A stretch of 64,000 nucleotides of DNA from Branchipolynoe longqiensis (GCA_030323885.1 CM059187.1:133574029-133638028), one strand, 5' to 3'. Positions 10,585 to 21,222 are shown, numbered from the stretch's first letter. Translations and numbers: made by a program. The notes: generated by a model not told the origin, from the sequence alone.

Positions 10585-11630
10585 CATAACACAACTCTTC
10601 TTCTTATAGAAGGAGGAGAGTTCGAATCCCTGCCGAGTCAAACTGATGACTTACAAAATTGATAAGTGTCGCTACCTAGCCTGGCATTCTGCATTATTAG
10701 CAAAGGGCAAGGACTGGTTAGCTAAGTATCAGGATAATATGACTAAGTGAGAAATTGGGTCATGGTGCGAGCGGCCAGGGCCCGTATTCATGTGCTGGTG
10801 CCAGTGCCTTAACCGCGGCTACGGTAGCCCCACATGGCTAATGGTGGAAAAACCGCATTCATGTGCCGGTGCCAGTAGGCTAAGCTACCCCACTTTCAAA
10901 ACACGTTTAACTGCAAGCCGCGCCATTTAGTGTGCATGTGTGGGTGTCAATCTATTCAATGCGATCATATTTGACAGATTTACATAGGCAATAAGTGAAA
11001 TTTCATCAAATTAACCCTAAAATCGAACCGTTATTAACATTGCCGCCGCATTGGCAGCATTATGCATATTGTCGAATCGACGAATGTAAACTAAACAAAT
11101 CGCCACCGCCGCATCAACGTCGATATCCATACTGTCGAACATCAACTAAACATCGCCGCCACCACCGCCACCGCATCGGCAGCGATATATTAGGCCCAAA
11201 TCTATTCAATGCGATCATATTTGACAGATTTATATACACAATAAGTGAAATTTAATCAAATTAACCCTAAAATCGAAGCTATATTAACACTACCGCCGCA
11301 TAGGCGGCGATATTAATATTGTCGAATCAAGGGAATTCCCAAATCTATAAATAACTTCACGGTTAGCTATCCACCTCGGTTTGGACATTGGTGAATACGA
11401 CTTGACCTATTTCTCCAACCCGCCGCTAGCCGCGGATAGCTACCCTAGAGCTAGTGTGTAGCACCGGCTATGCCTGGCACCACTACATGAATACGGGCCC
11501 TGGTCTCTCAGTGGTGCAGCACTGAGACACCAGAATGGGATAACATTGCCATGCCACTGCAACACGTCAGTACCTGCCTGAGATGGCCTCAGATATTGTC
11601 AGAATGTCGCTATGAACAAACAAACAAACA
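10585..11630 (+). mobile_element. SINE family A, split by a MITE
   Basis: The left part (about 10585-10777) has the B-box-like GAGTTCGAATCCC and the family body up to GCGGCCAG. The body resumes at 11501 with TGGTCTCTCAGTGGTGCAGC and runs to the tail near 11630. The 723-bp element between is MITE 10778-11500, so the SINE is older than the MITE insertion. Confidence 0.88.
10778..11500. mobile_element. MITE with GGGCCCGTATTCATG terminal repeats
   Basis: Left end GGGCCCGTATTCATG, right end CATGAATACGGGCCC: 15-bp perfect terminal inverted repeats. A longer, imperfect complementarity follows (TGGTGCCAG near both ends). An internal segment of about 240 bp (CAATCTATTCAATGCGATCA, then the GCCGCC-rich part) is duplicated at about 10950 and 11195. 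No transposase frame is present. The superfamily cannot be assigned, because the host duplication is obscured by the TIR overlapping the SINE sequence. Confidence 0.87.
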
Positions 11631-11639
11631 ATCTTCTAC

Positions 11640-11995
11640 AATATGACAAGCCGCATACGCATTCAAACTCTCACGTTTACAATTTCTCCTGGGTGACTCA
11701 CGGTTCAAAGCGAGACTGATTGTCATTGAATAATATCCAACCATAGCAATTGTGATGCACGTAATGTTACATTTGCCACAGTTATGTCATGCCAGTAATG
11801 AATGGTATCCTTTTACTAAATACTAGCTGACAATTTCCTTTGTGATATATCATCATAAATCCTCGAGTGCCATTCAAGATATATATATATATATGTTGCT
11901 TTTTTTTATATCAATCAAATAATCGTATCGCTGGCATGACGATTCAGCTGAATCCTAAAGTGGTGCTCGTAAGGGATATCTACGTCTGGAAAAGG
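11640..11995. other. Single-copy stretch, no gene seen
   Basis: Balanced to AT-rich sequence with an (AT)n run at 11880-11893. Nothing recognised. Confidence 0.35.
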
Positions 11996-11997
11996 GA

Positions 11998-12750
11998 CCA
12001 GACTGTATGGCCAAATGAGTTGAGCATCCATCCCCCGTGTTGGTAGATCGTGGGATTCGAACGCACAGGTTTGAACCCTGGTCGAGTCAGAACAATGACT
12101 TAAAATTGACACTTGTCATTTCCTAGCCAGGTTCTCGGCATTATTAGGATAGGGCAAGGACTGGTTGGCTACCTGTCTCTGGGATATTAGGGTATGGTGT
12201 AGATAAAAGATTCACCCGGTACTTGTAGTACACGGGTGAAGACCAGCCTTATCTAAAAACGGTCGAAAGATCAGGCTAATGAATTGAGTCGTTATGAGAG
12301 CCTAATTTCACAATCTAAGAAGCAACATTTATTCTTTGTATATGTCTTCATGTTTACCCGCTACTTTTGAGTTGGAAAATATAATAAAACATATACTTTA
12401 ATGCAATTTAAAAGTGAAATCGATGGTGTTCTCTGGCCGCCATCTTGTCTTTTTGCATTCTCTCCCATTTCACCAAATCTGTGCCAATATATGTAGCCAT
12501 TTGACCATGGAACTACAGTTTCTACTTCATGTTCCATACTAAATCTATTTTCGCCCATATTTAGACTACGTTGTCGTTCACCCGTATACTACAAGTACCG
12601 GGTGAATCTTTTATCTAGGTATGGTGATGGTGGTTGGTATCCCAGTGGGGCAGCACTATAAAATCACCATGAGTGCGTACTGCCGCAAGTCGGTACCTGT
12701 CCTGATATAACCTGAGATGTTGCGATGACGTAAAACTCAAACAGCCATCC
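11998..12750 (+). mobile_element. SINE family A with long-variable-arm head, split by a MITE
   Basis: The head carries TGGCCAAATGAGTTGAGC, the long-arm segment TGGTAGATCGTGGGATTCGA and the B-box GGTTTGAACCC, as expected for a class II (Leu/Ser-type) tRNA ancestor. The body runs to GGATATTAGGGTATGGTG at 12199 and continues at 12618 with the same GGTATGGTG and then GCAGCACTATAAA, ending in ACTCAAACAGCCATCCAACC. Confidence 0.9.
12200..12617. mobile_element. 418-bp MITE with perfect TIRs and 9-bp target duplication
   Basis: Begins TAGATAAAAGATTCACCC and ends with the exact complement (GGGTGAATCTTTTATCTA). The TIRs remain perfect for about 31 bp and continue to about 41 bp with a few mismatches. 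GGTATGGTG is present on both sides (12191-12199 and 12618-12626). A 9-bp duplication is typical of Mutator-like transposons and occurs in Merlin-type ones. The interior shows no transposase; the reverse 65-codon frame at 12361-12558 matches nothing known to me. Confidence 0.95.
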
Positions 12751-12759
12751 AACCCACCG

Positions 12760-13080
12760 GAAAAGGTAGAGCCACCGATAAATGTATATTCTGAGTTATG
12801 GGATTTTGTTGGGGGTTATTGTTGCGCCTGTGAGGGGCGAATTGTTAGTAGATCTGGCTTGCCAGGCCCAGCGTCAATGTTGTGCCTGCACTACGCCGGG
12901 TGGCACCAACACTACACAGTCTGAGGTTACATAAGCGGCAAGGGCTCGTCAATAAATACAATGAACAATGGCAGTGTGATTGTGCGCACGCAGCGCCGGT
13001 GTGATGGGCGCTGATTTCTCTGAAAGGGACCTCTGATAGGAATCGTCGTTTAGAACCCAATCACTGCTGGGTCATTTATT
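12760..13080. other. Single-copy stretch, no gene seen
   Basis: Balanced composition with some CpG (12880-13030). A reverse frame of 71 codons (12845-13060) has no recognisable domain. Confidence 0.35.
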
Positions 13081-13084
13081 TACC

Positions 13085-13250
13085 GAACGGGACTGCCGAA
13101 TCGGTAATACTAATAACAATGGTTGACTTCCCGTGTGGCAGGTTTTAAACAGCAACCGAGTCAAATAAATGTGGCTTTTTTTAAATGTTTTTTTGTTGGT
13201 GTAAATTAATAGTATTCACTACCTAGCCTGGCACTCAGCATTAATTGGAT
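13085..13250 (+). mobile_element. SINE family A, degraded head and part of body
   Basis: ACTGCCGAATCGGTAATACT, CTTCCCGTGTGGCAGG, ACCGAGTCAAAT and later ACCTAGCCTGGCACTCAGCA, separated by T-rich insertions (13165-13195). The rest of the body is lost. Confidence 0.68.
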
Positions 13251-13317
13251 TTTTGTTTGTTTTTTGTTTGTTGGTACATTTTTTTTCTTGAAGATTTATA
13301 ACTTCCTATCATGGATA

Positions 13318-13585
13318 AGTCTGACTAGACTTGTTTTCACCATTAGAGAGTTTGTCGATAGAAAGCCCAAGCCTACACTTTTCCCGGCCCAAGGGATTTG
13401 TAACCTCCCAGACCACATAGACATGGTATGAGAGCAACCGGCCTTTGATGACACTGTAAGTTATACACAGTGGTGGAAATCCAAATTGGCGGAGGTGGGG
13501 GCACAGGGAATTGAACCACCGACCTTCAGATTAGGAGTTGAAGCAGGGGAAATTTCAGTTGCAGACAACTGGTCTTCCTCATTCC
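13318..13585 (-). mobile_element. SINE-like family C, longest copy
   Basis: Reverse orientation. In the reverse complement the order is AATGAGGAAGACCAGTTG, CTGAAATTTCCCCTGCTTC, a B-box-like GGTGGTTCAATTCCC, CCGCCAATTTGGATTTCCAC, ATGTCTATGTGGTCTGGGAG and GAAAAGTGTAGGCTTGGGCT. Related copies lie at 32190 and 48188 in the other orientation. The B-box-like element suggests a tRNA-related head; no clear A box was found. Confidence 0.75.
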
Positions 13586-13587
13586 AC

Positions 13588-13747
13588 TGCTCCTTGCCCT
13601 ATCCTAGTAATGCTGAGCATCTGCCTAGGAAGCAACAAGTATACATTTTTAAGTCATTTGTTTGACTCGACCAGGTTTCGAACCCACGATCCCACGATCT
13701 ACGTACACGGGAGACGGACGCTCTGACTCATTCGGCATTTCCGGTTT
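13588..13747 (-). mobile_element. SINE family A, head and partial body
   Basis: CTTGCCCTATCCTAGTAATG through GAAGCAACAAGTATACAT to the long-arm head (ACCCACGATCCCACGATCTA, GGGAGACGGACGCTCTGACT). Truncated at the boundary with the next copy. Confidence 0.85.
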
Positions 13748-13751
13748 GGAT

Positions 13752-13930
13752 ATTAAGGACTGATTTGTGTCAGCATCATAATAATATAACTTATTGGGAT
13801 TTTGGGACGTGGTGCCAGTGGCCTTGTCTCTCAGTGAGGCAGTGCTATAAAGTTGCCATGAGAGTGCACTGTTATAAGTTAGTAACCGCCCTGATATCAC
13901 GTTTGAGATTGCTAGGGCGTAAACGTCTAA
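13752..13930 (+). mobile_element. SINE family A, 3' half
   Basis: Opposite orientation to its left neighbour. It starts inside the body (TTAAGGACTGATTTGTGTCA) and runs through GGCCTTGTCTCTCAGTGAGG to TTGCTAGGGCGTAAAC. Two halves of opposite polarity meeting near 13750 may reflect an inversion or two truncated insertions. Confidence 0.83.
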
Positions 13931-14141
13931 TAAATAAAGTTGGTAGTTATAGTGAGAGGGTAGCGCCGGAAGTATGGTCGGGCGGTGGTGGAGTCACCAG
14001 TACCCGTACGAGTAAGGAGGACATACATGCAGAGAGCCCATTGGCTAATAATATAATATCAGAATAATATAATATAATATGATAAACATATAGAAAATCC
14101 CTCGCATAACGCTTATTCCTGTATACATCACACATAATAGT

Positions 14142-14193
14142 GAAGTTCAGATATCAGTAATGGATATATATATATTACTGACATCTGAACTTC
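14142..14193. repeat. 20-bp inverted repeat (hairpin)
   Basis: GAAGTTCAGATATCAGTAAT (14142-14161) and ATTACTGACATCTGAACTTC (14174-14193) are complementary with one mismatch around a 12-nt TA-rich loop. It could be the ends of a very short palindromic element. Confidence 0.85.
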
Positions 14194-14199
14194 TTAATT

Positions 14200-14570
14200 C
14201 TTGCACATTCCCGATTGCTGAAATTACCATATAATATAAGGTACCTTTAGATTTAGCCCATGTTTGCGCTTGACATCTAACGACGACGTACTGTACTGAC
14301 TGTAATTCTTTCTAGTTCGCTACTCGTCTCACAAATGTTGTTAGAGCAGTCTCCTTTTTGAGTAAGCCATGCAAACGGCGGAAGGTCGCGACAGGATACG
14401 CTTACCAGCGTCGTTACGGAGGGCATTGAAACCAGGAAACATGTTTGCCTAATTGCATGTTGCTTTTTTTGGAGGAGGGTGGAGGGGGCATTTTGAAACG
14501 GGTTATGATCATCCGGCCAATTAGCCTGATATGATGGATATGTCGCAATCTGCGCTCCGAAGATGAGTCA
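14200..14570. other. Single-copy stretch, no gene seen
   Basis: No repeat-family match and no convincing frame. It precedes the decamer array. Confidence 0.35.
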
Positions 14571-14574
14571 TGAG

Positions 14575-15265
14575 ATAGTGCCATAGCGCGAGAGAACGAG
14601 AGAGTGAGAGAGTTAGAGAGGGCGAGAGATGGTGAAAGAGCGTGTAAGTGGGCGACAGAGGGTGAAAGAGGGTGTGAGAGGGCGAGAGAGGGTGTGAGAG
14701 GCGGAGAGAGCGTGAGAGAGGGCGAGAGAGGGTGGGGGAGGGTGAGAGAGGGTGGGAGAGGGTGAAAGAATGCGAGAAAGGGTGACAGGGTGTGTGAGAG
14801 GGTGAGAGGGGGTGGTAGAGGGTGAGAGAGGGTGAGAGAGGGTGAAAAAGGGTCAGAGAGGGGAGAGAGCGTGAGAGAGGGCGAGAGAGGGTGGAAGAGG
14901 GTGAGAGAGGGTGGGGGAGGGTGAGAGAGGGTGAGAGAGGGTGAGAGAGGGTGGGAGAGGGTGAGAGAGGGCTCGACAAGGCGCGACAGTGTACGACATG
15001 GCGCGACAGGGCGCGACAGGGCGCGACAGGGCGCGACAGGGCGCGACAGGGCGCGACAGGGCGCGACTGGGCACGACAGGGCGCGACTGGGCACGCCAGA
15101 GCGAGACAGGGCATGACAGGGCGTGACAGGGCGTGACAGGGCGTGACAGGGCATGACAGGGCGCGACAGGTGAGACACGGCGCGATAGGGCTTAACATGG
15201 CGCGATAGGGCCGAGACGGCGCGATACGGCGCGACCCGGCGCAACATGCCGCGCCATGGCGCGAC
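14575..15265. repeat. Decamer array, GGGTGAGAGA grading into GGGCGCGACA
   Basis: About 40 units of GGGTGAGAGA-type (to about 14970) give way, without loss of the 10-bp phase, to GGGCGCGACA-type units (14985-15240) through GGGCTCGACA. Open frames of 277 and 259 codons on the reverse strand (Ser/Leu/Pro-rich) are repeat by-products, because 30 bp equals ten codons. Confidence 0.93.
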
Positions 15266-15269
15266 ACGG

Positions 15270-15448
15270 CAGGGATTCGAATTCCGGCAAAGTCAAACAA
15301 ATGGCTTATAAAATGGATACTTGTCGGTTCCTAGCCTGGCGGTTGTCATTACTAGGACAGGACAATGACTGGTTTGCTCAGTCTCATGATAATGTGACTG
15401 AGGGGGATATCGGATCATGGGGTAGGTAGCCCGATTTCCCAGTGACAC
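15270..15448 (+). mobile_element. SINE family A, 5'- and 3'-truncated
   Basis: Starts at the B-box (AGGGATTCGAATTCC) and runs through ATGGATACTTGTCGGTTCCT and ATAATGTGACTGAGGGGGAT to GATTTCCCAGTGACAC. The head upstream merges with the GC decamer array. Confidence 0.83.
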
Positions 15449-15449
15449 T

Positions 15450-16690
15450 TTGGAAGTTATTTCGATGTAATAGCATTGGATTCTTTCAGCAAATGTCAAC
15501 AAGGTTTACTGCTTGAGTTTCTCACACTGGCACCATCTGGTAGTCACTGCCAGAAATGTTCACCCCCAGGAGCATCTGTCTCCCCCATATCCCATATGTC
15601 ACATGTTTATCTAGTTGTACCTGGTATCACGTGCACGTACTGCGTGTTTGGTGGACGGCGTGGTGTCAGTGGCACTCAGTGGCCATGTGATGTGCGGAAC
15701 AAGAAGTTCGATAGAGTGTAGGTAGATGGTGCATTTAGAGTGCCTTTGGGCAAGGCACTGTGCTCTCACATGCAGAGATCAGCTCTGACCAGAGTCTATA
15801 TGTATATATTTGGGTATACATATACTGAGCAGCTCACGAGTCGGAGGTTGTACTGGAGCACTATTTATCATGGCAGCGCCAGTTATACAGACAACCACAG
15901 GCTCCACACGCCTGGAAAGTCTTGACATTTCTTGAACTGCATTTGCCCAATTTCAAGTCCTTGAGAATCCTTGGATTTAACTTATTTTGAGTAATTAGTC
16001 TTACAAGGCCTTGAATTCCATTAAACTGTCCCCACTGATCTAATTTAGTCTGAAATTGCCATTCAGCATTGTTATTTTCCCCCAAAATCCAAATGATAAT
16101 AGTCTTGAATTCCTATTTCTTTTAAACAGCCTTAAAAAGCATTTAAATAGCCTTGGATTCCATATGTCCACATATGTACGGACGCTGCAACCATAACAGG
16201 TAGTGTGCAAAATAGGTACTATCATCTTTATTATATACTCACTTTCTTATTTATATTCACATAATGAATTATATAGCATATATATATATATCTTGTATGG
16301 AAACAGAATGGTAGATGAGCCCCATTAGCACGTGACACTGTCGGGTCAGTTGAAGGAGTAAGCGTTCAGTAGTAGAAGGTTACAGGGTAAACAGGTAATA
16401 GTATATATATAGGAGGCCATAGAAAACAAGTATTGATAACTCTTGTTTTTATTCACCTATTATATTAGATTATATATCTCCACTATAGATATATATATAT
16501 ATTGTATTATATATCAGATACATATGTAATGTATAACGAATTATGCGAGTATAAATATACGTAAGGGTTAATTATTACCAGTGGCTCCACCTTTCCTCCT
16601 TGCCTTCACCGGATGTAGACCAGTGTCAGTCGCACCGCATATATATATATGCTATGTAATGAAATTATATATGTGAATCTACATTATAAT
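15450..16690. other. AT-rich single-copy stretch, no gene seen
   Basis: Includes TA-rich tracts (16260-16290, 16480-16510). A 26-bp word, TGTATAACGAATTATGCGAG plus TATAAA, at about 16529-16555 recurs approximately at 52588 and 58226. No credible coding exon seen. Confidence 0.4.
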
Positions 16691-16760
16691 GCTTGCCGTG
16701 AATATGGCTTATGCTGCCGACACGGCGTAAAACAACCACCAATCAATCAATCAAACATAA
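16690..16760 (+). mobile_element. Tail of a SINE/LINE family ending in (AATC)n
   Basis: GCCGTGAATATGGCTTATGC, TGCCGACACGGCGTAAAACA and ACCACC(AATC)n. The reverse complement recurs at 24183-24252. The GGCGTAAAAC ending with a short-repeat tail resembles tails widespread in molluscan retroelements; this is from memory of the type, not a database match. Confidence 0.75.
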
Positions 16761-17063
16761 TAATGCAAATAAACAAGGCACACATTATGGGAAAATATAC
16801 AAGGCACATATTATGGGAAACTTCCTCATGCAGTGTCTGCACCTTTACTCAGCATCTAATGTTGATAGACTAGGCGCTCTAGTTAGCCATTTGTCCACTA
16901 GGGCGCCACCTGCGAGTGGTATATCAACCAAATGATCGGCACTATGACCCGAATTTGCAATATGTAGTTGGTTAATGTATAGAGTTGGTTGCAGCCCTAT
17001 ATGGCTACAAGCAGCTATGACTTATTTGTTATCTGTTTAGGAATGGCCAGCTGTTTATATATC

Positions 17064-17097
17064 CTTTCTATGTATGTATATATACATACATAGAAAG
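17064..17097. repeat. 34-bp perfect palindrome
   Basis: CTTTCTATGTATGTATA followed immediately by its complement TATACATACATAGAAAG. It directly precedes the TIR-element remnant at 17098. Confidence 0.95.
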
Positions 17098-17248
17098 ATG
17101 ATAAGTAATATGGGACAAAACTTTGTCCATTGTATTCCTTATTGATTTGAAGCAAATGTCCTTGTGTTGTCAGTGTTCTGTGCTGTTTTGTGTCAATCGT
17201 TACACTGGAGAAAAAAAAAGAGTTATCACCTTTTGAGACAGGCTCATA
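17098..17248 (+). mobile_element. Internally deleted copy of the CTGTCTCAAAAGG TIR element
   Basis: The left part (AATATGGGACAAAACTTTGT, CCATTGTATTCC) and the right part (TCAATCGTTACACTGG, TATCACCTTTTGAGACAGGC) match the two ends of the 40476-40993 element. The middle 370 bp is absent and the left terminal repeat is eroded. Confidence 0.8.
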
Positions 17249-17249
17249 T

Positions 17250-17605
17250 TCATGTTATACGATGCCAGGTGGTTGTGATTTCCCTGGTATATGTAATAAT
17301 CTGCTACGAAGATCCTTGTCACAAACTAAACAGACATTATCTGCTGCACACTCATCCCTATACAACATGAGTCAGTCCTCCCTCCTACTCGCCTGTTTTC
17401 CTGCACGCACACCCGCCCGCCCTTCCACCCTCCGGCCCCTTTGCCCTATGTGTGTATGTGCTGGAGGGTGGCGCGTTGATCTTGCACGTGCTTTTGTACC
17501 CGGACACAGTGTGCATAGCCGAGGGCGATGGCCGCGGCGCATGTGTGTGTGGGCGGGGGGTAGAGATGGGATAAGGACCAGGATGGGGCGGGCGAGGCCG
17601 GGGCT

Positions 17606-17638
<33 letters not shown>

Positions 17639-17716
17639 TGTTCAGGGGGACAGTGTCTTGAGCCTCACCACTCTGTCTCAACATCACTGACTCCCCCCTC
17701 CGCCCCCCCCCCCCTA
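17250..17716. other. Single-copy sequence and homopolymer runs
   Basis: A run of about 28 G at 17605-17632 and C runs at 17702-17713. The 166-codon forward frame at 17190-17690 crosses the G run and shows no domain. Confidence 0.4.
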
Positions 17717-17717
17717 C

Positions 17718-18046
17718 CGGGCGCAGTGGCCTAATCGCGAGAGCGTGGACCTCGTGTGCGGAAAGTCGGAAGTTCGGTTCTCGGTTGAATCAAAGCAATG
17801 ACTTTAACATTGATACTTCTCGCTTCCTAGCCAGGAGCTCTGTTTTATTAGGATAGGGTAATGACTCATTGGCTCAATGTCAGGATAATGTGACTGTGGG
17901 GATATCAGCTCATGGTGCTGGCGGCCTGGTCTCCCAGTGTGGCAGCGCTATAAATTCGCCGTGAATGCGCACTGTCACAAGTCGGTACCCGCCCTGATAT
18001 GACCTTAGTTGTGGCTAGGAGGTAAAACTCCAGAACAACCAACCAA
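17718..18046 (+). mobile_element. SINE family A, full length
   Basis: A-box region GCAGTGGCCTAATCGCGAGAG, B-box AGTTCGGTTCTCGG, full body and tail (AACTCCAGAACAACCAACCAA). Length about 329 bp, as in other complete copies. Confidence 0.9.
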
Positions 18047-18049
18047 TCT

Positions 18050-18450
18050 CCCCCCACCATTCTCCATGGTCTTCATTCAACCCAGCACCTAGGCACACAC
18101 GCAACTACAACAGTCAGTCATCTCTGCCTGCCTCGCCTGTTTGCTGATGGACACGTGACCGACGCCGTCCCTCCCACATCCAGTTCACTGCCGAACAACT
18201 CGATACCTATTGTCGCGGGGAGGGTGTTTGCTTGTTGTGTGCTGCCGTTTCTTGTTGTTCCCTTTTTTTCGGGGGCAAATGAGGAGAAAGATCACCCTTG
18301 CAGCAGGACTCGAACCCACACCTCTGTCATTCCAGAGCTAGCGTTCAAACCATATGCATATAGTTAATCGTCCTGCTTTGCTCTCATTTACTTCTCACTG
18401 ACGTACAACCGTCAGTGGCATACCCCATTGCCATCAGCCTTGTTTGGGGT
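18050..18450. other. Single-copy stretch with a possible SINE-head trace
   Basis: At 18300-18330 AGCAGGACTCGAACCCACAC and ATTCCAGAGCTAGCG resemble a reverse-oriented tRNA-like head, but no body follows. Otherwise nothing recognised. Confidence 0.4.
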
Positions 18451-18454
18451 ATCT

Positions 18455-18660
18455 CTTTCATAGCACTCGCTGCTTCCCGTGCGGAAGGTCAGGAGTTCGA
18501 TTCCACATCGAGTCAAACCAATGAATTATCAAATTGATACGTATCGGTTCCTAGCCTGGCGCTCAGCATTATTAGGATAGGGTACGGCTTGGTTAGCTCA
18601 CTGTCAGGATAATGTGACTGAGTGGGATATCAGGTCATGGTGCGGGCAGCCTGGTTGTCC
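18455..18660 (+). mobile_element. SINE family A, 3'-truncated
   Basis: GCGGAAGGTCAGGAGTTCGA (B-box), CGGTTCCTAGCCTGGCGCTC, GTGACTGAGTGGGATATCAG and GCAGCCTGGT, then unrelated sequence. Confidence 0.85.
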
Positions 18661-18954
18661 TGCATGAAGCCGTTGTAAGTAGCAATATATTGTAACGGCT
18701 TGCAAGTAGGTGTTGTGTACCATATACATATGTACAGACATTGCATACTGCACAATCGAATGTGATAATGGAATGTGACAGACTGAGAATCAAATTTCGG
18801 CTGGTCCATATCGTATACCCTGTGTACATTTCTTCTGCATATCAAGCATTACCTATGATGAGATTACGCCACTGTAACAATTTACCCGCTCTACTCCCAC
18901 CCACCCTGGACCACCTACACCTACACCCGCTCCACCCTCATTGACTCCCTCCAC

Positions 18955-19995
18955 CCCATCCCCACCCTCACCCACACCCACTCGCACACCCACAACCGTA
19001 CCCATACCCACACCCACACCCACACCCACACCCACACCCACACCCACACCCACACCCACACCAACACCCACACCCACACCCACTCCTACACCAACACCCA
19101 CTCCCACACCCGTACCTGTACCCACACCCACACCCACAACCACACCCACACCCACACCCACACCCACACCCACCTCACCACCCGCACACTCCCCACACCC
19201 ACACCACACCCACCCACACCCACACACATCCCCACACCCACCCCACACCCACACCCACACACAACCCACACCCACTCCCACACCCACACCCACATCCGGA
19301 CCCACACCCACACCCACACCCACACCCACACCCACACCCACCACCCACACCCACACCACTACCTATACCACACCCACACCCATACCCACACCCACACCCA
19401 CACCCACACCCACACCCATACCCATACCCACACCCACGTGAACTCCCACACCCACACCCACACCTGCAACCACACCCACACCCACACCCACACCTACACC
19501 CACACCTACACCCCACACCCACACCCACCCACACACATACCCATACCCACACCCACACCCACACACATACCCACACCCACACCCACACCCACACCCACTC
19601 CCACTCCCACACACCTACCCACACCCACTCCCACACCCACACCCACACCCACACCCAAACCCACACCCACACCCACACCCACCCCACACCCACACGCACA
19701 CCCACATCAACTCCCACACCCACACCCACACCTGCAACCACACCCACACCCATACCCATATCCACACCCACACCCACACCCACACCCACTCCCACTCCCA
19801 CTCCCACTCCCACACACATACCCCCACCCATGCCCACACGCGCACCCACACCCACACCCACACCCACACCCACACCCACACCCACATCCACACCCACACC
19901 CACACCCACACCCACACCCACACCCACACCCACATCCACGCCCATGCCCACTCCTACACCTACACCCACACCCACACCTCCACCCCACGACACTG
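18955..19995. repeat. CCCACA hexamer array, about 1 kb
   Basis: Near-continuous CCCACA (TGTGGG on the other strand) with scattered CCCACT and CCCATA variants. Four G-runs recur every 24 nt on the minus strand, so G-quadruplexes are possible. The unit differs from the usual animal telomere repeat TTAGGG. The frames of up to 277 codons here are by-products. Confidence 0.95.
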
Positions 19996-20202
19996 ACTTC
20001 GACTTCATGCATAGCCACGCGGTTCTGTCTGGCGTCCCGAATTACAGATCCGGTCCTGACTAAAACTAATTTATCACTCTCCTCCCGCAGCCTTAATCCA
20101 AATCACGCCTGTAATGTGAATAGATTTCCAATAACCTATGTCACCATATCTAAAGTACTAAGTCGAGATGAGGATTGAACGTACAAATGTGTGTATATAT
20201 AC

Positions 20203-20268
20203 AGTAGGACCTGCTGTCCTGATAGGACCTTAAATGTTGTTAGGAGGAGAAGCCCCAAAAGCAAACAG
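20203..20268 (+). mobile_element. SINE family A, 3' tail fragment
   Basis: CTGTCCTGATAGGACCTTAA, ATGTTGTTAGGAGGAGAAGC and a CAAA-type end. Diverged. Confidence 0.65.
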
Positions 20269-20339
20269 TAGTAGCTGTCTTCAACCGACACTGCCCCCCC
20301 CCCCCCGCGTCTGGTCCTTAATACATACACCTTTGCTTT

Positions 20340-20645
20340 CGCTTGTGTGTGGCAGATCGGGAGTTCGGTTCCCGGTCGAGTCAAACCGATGACTTATCAA
20401 ATTTATACTTGTCGCTACCTAGCCTGGCACTCGGCATTAATCAGATCAGGAAAGGACTGGTTAGCTCAGCATCAGGATAATAGGACTGAATGGAATACCG
20501 GGTCATCATGCTGGCAGACTGATTTCCCAGTGGGGCAGTACTATAAATTCACCATGAGTGCACACTGACACAAGTCAGTACCCATCCTAATAAGACCTTA
20601 GATGTTGCCAGGACATAACAAACTGCAACACCCAACCAACCATAC
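20340..20645 (+). mobile_element. SINE family A, near full length
   Basis: Starts in the distal head (GGCAGATCGGGAGTTCGGTT, the B-box region), followed by the full body and the AACTGCAACACCCAACCAACC tail. The A-box half of the head is missing. Confidence 0.87.
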
Positions 20646-20649
20646 AACT

Positions 20650-21130
20650 CTCTCTTCCTCAATTCCTACCCAACACTTCGCTTGCCGCGGTCTCAGCCTT
20701 AGTTCCCGTTTCGGCCGCCAGTCATGATGGCGCTACCGTCTGGATGTAGTACTGGCCAGTGGTAGTGGATACACTTGAAGTTAGTGATGATAGCGTGGTG
20801 GTGCCTGTATCGCTCCTCTTTAGTTGGGTGGGTGGTTGGGGCGGGATCTGAGGGGTGTACTATATCGTACAAACCCACCAGGTCCAACTGGGTAATGGCT
20901 TCTGCGCAGACGCAGACTCGGAGTGACGGGAAACCATGGTAGCCTGGTACTGTCCGCAACAAGCGCCCCCTATCTTCCACCTGTAGTATTGGCAGCAGAT
21001 CTCTGTAGGTGCAGGCAGGGTGTGTGTGTGTGGGTGGTTGTTTTTGTTGGTTTTTTTTTCTATTCTGCAGCGTAGGATCCTCCAGCCTGGATAGATATAA
21101 ATGCTATCGATTCGCCGAAGCTCTTTCATA
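20650..21130. other. Single-copy island, possible but unproven coding
   Basis: GC-balanced, non-repetitive sequence. A reverse frame at 20699-20980 (93 codons) and another at 20860-21129 (89 codons) are not repeat-derived, but no domain is recognised and no splice structure can be argued. Treat as unassigned. Confidence 0.3.
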
Positions 21131-21136
21131 TATATA

Positions 21137-21222
21137 CAGTATAACCCCGTTAAACCAAACTTGAAGTGACCCTAGAAATTTGTTTGGATTAACCGATCAT
21201 TGGTTTAACCAAGCTTTGGCTT
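21137..21222 (+). mobile_element. Solo end of the pogo/Tigger-like MITE family
   Basis: CAGTATAACCCCGTTAAACC and TTGGATTAACCGATCATTGG match the left end of the adjacent complete element at 21313, preceded by TA. The element breaks off into (TTTGAC)n. Confidence 0.75.

Noticed and set aside
20699..20980. Possible 93-codon reverse-strand exon
   Set aside because: The frame is open and non-repetitive, but nothing identifies a family, and splice sites at this length are uninformative.
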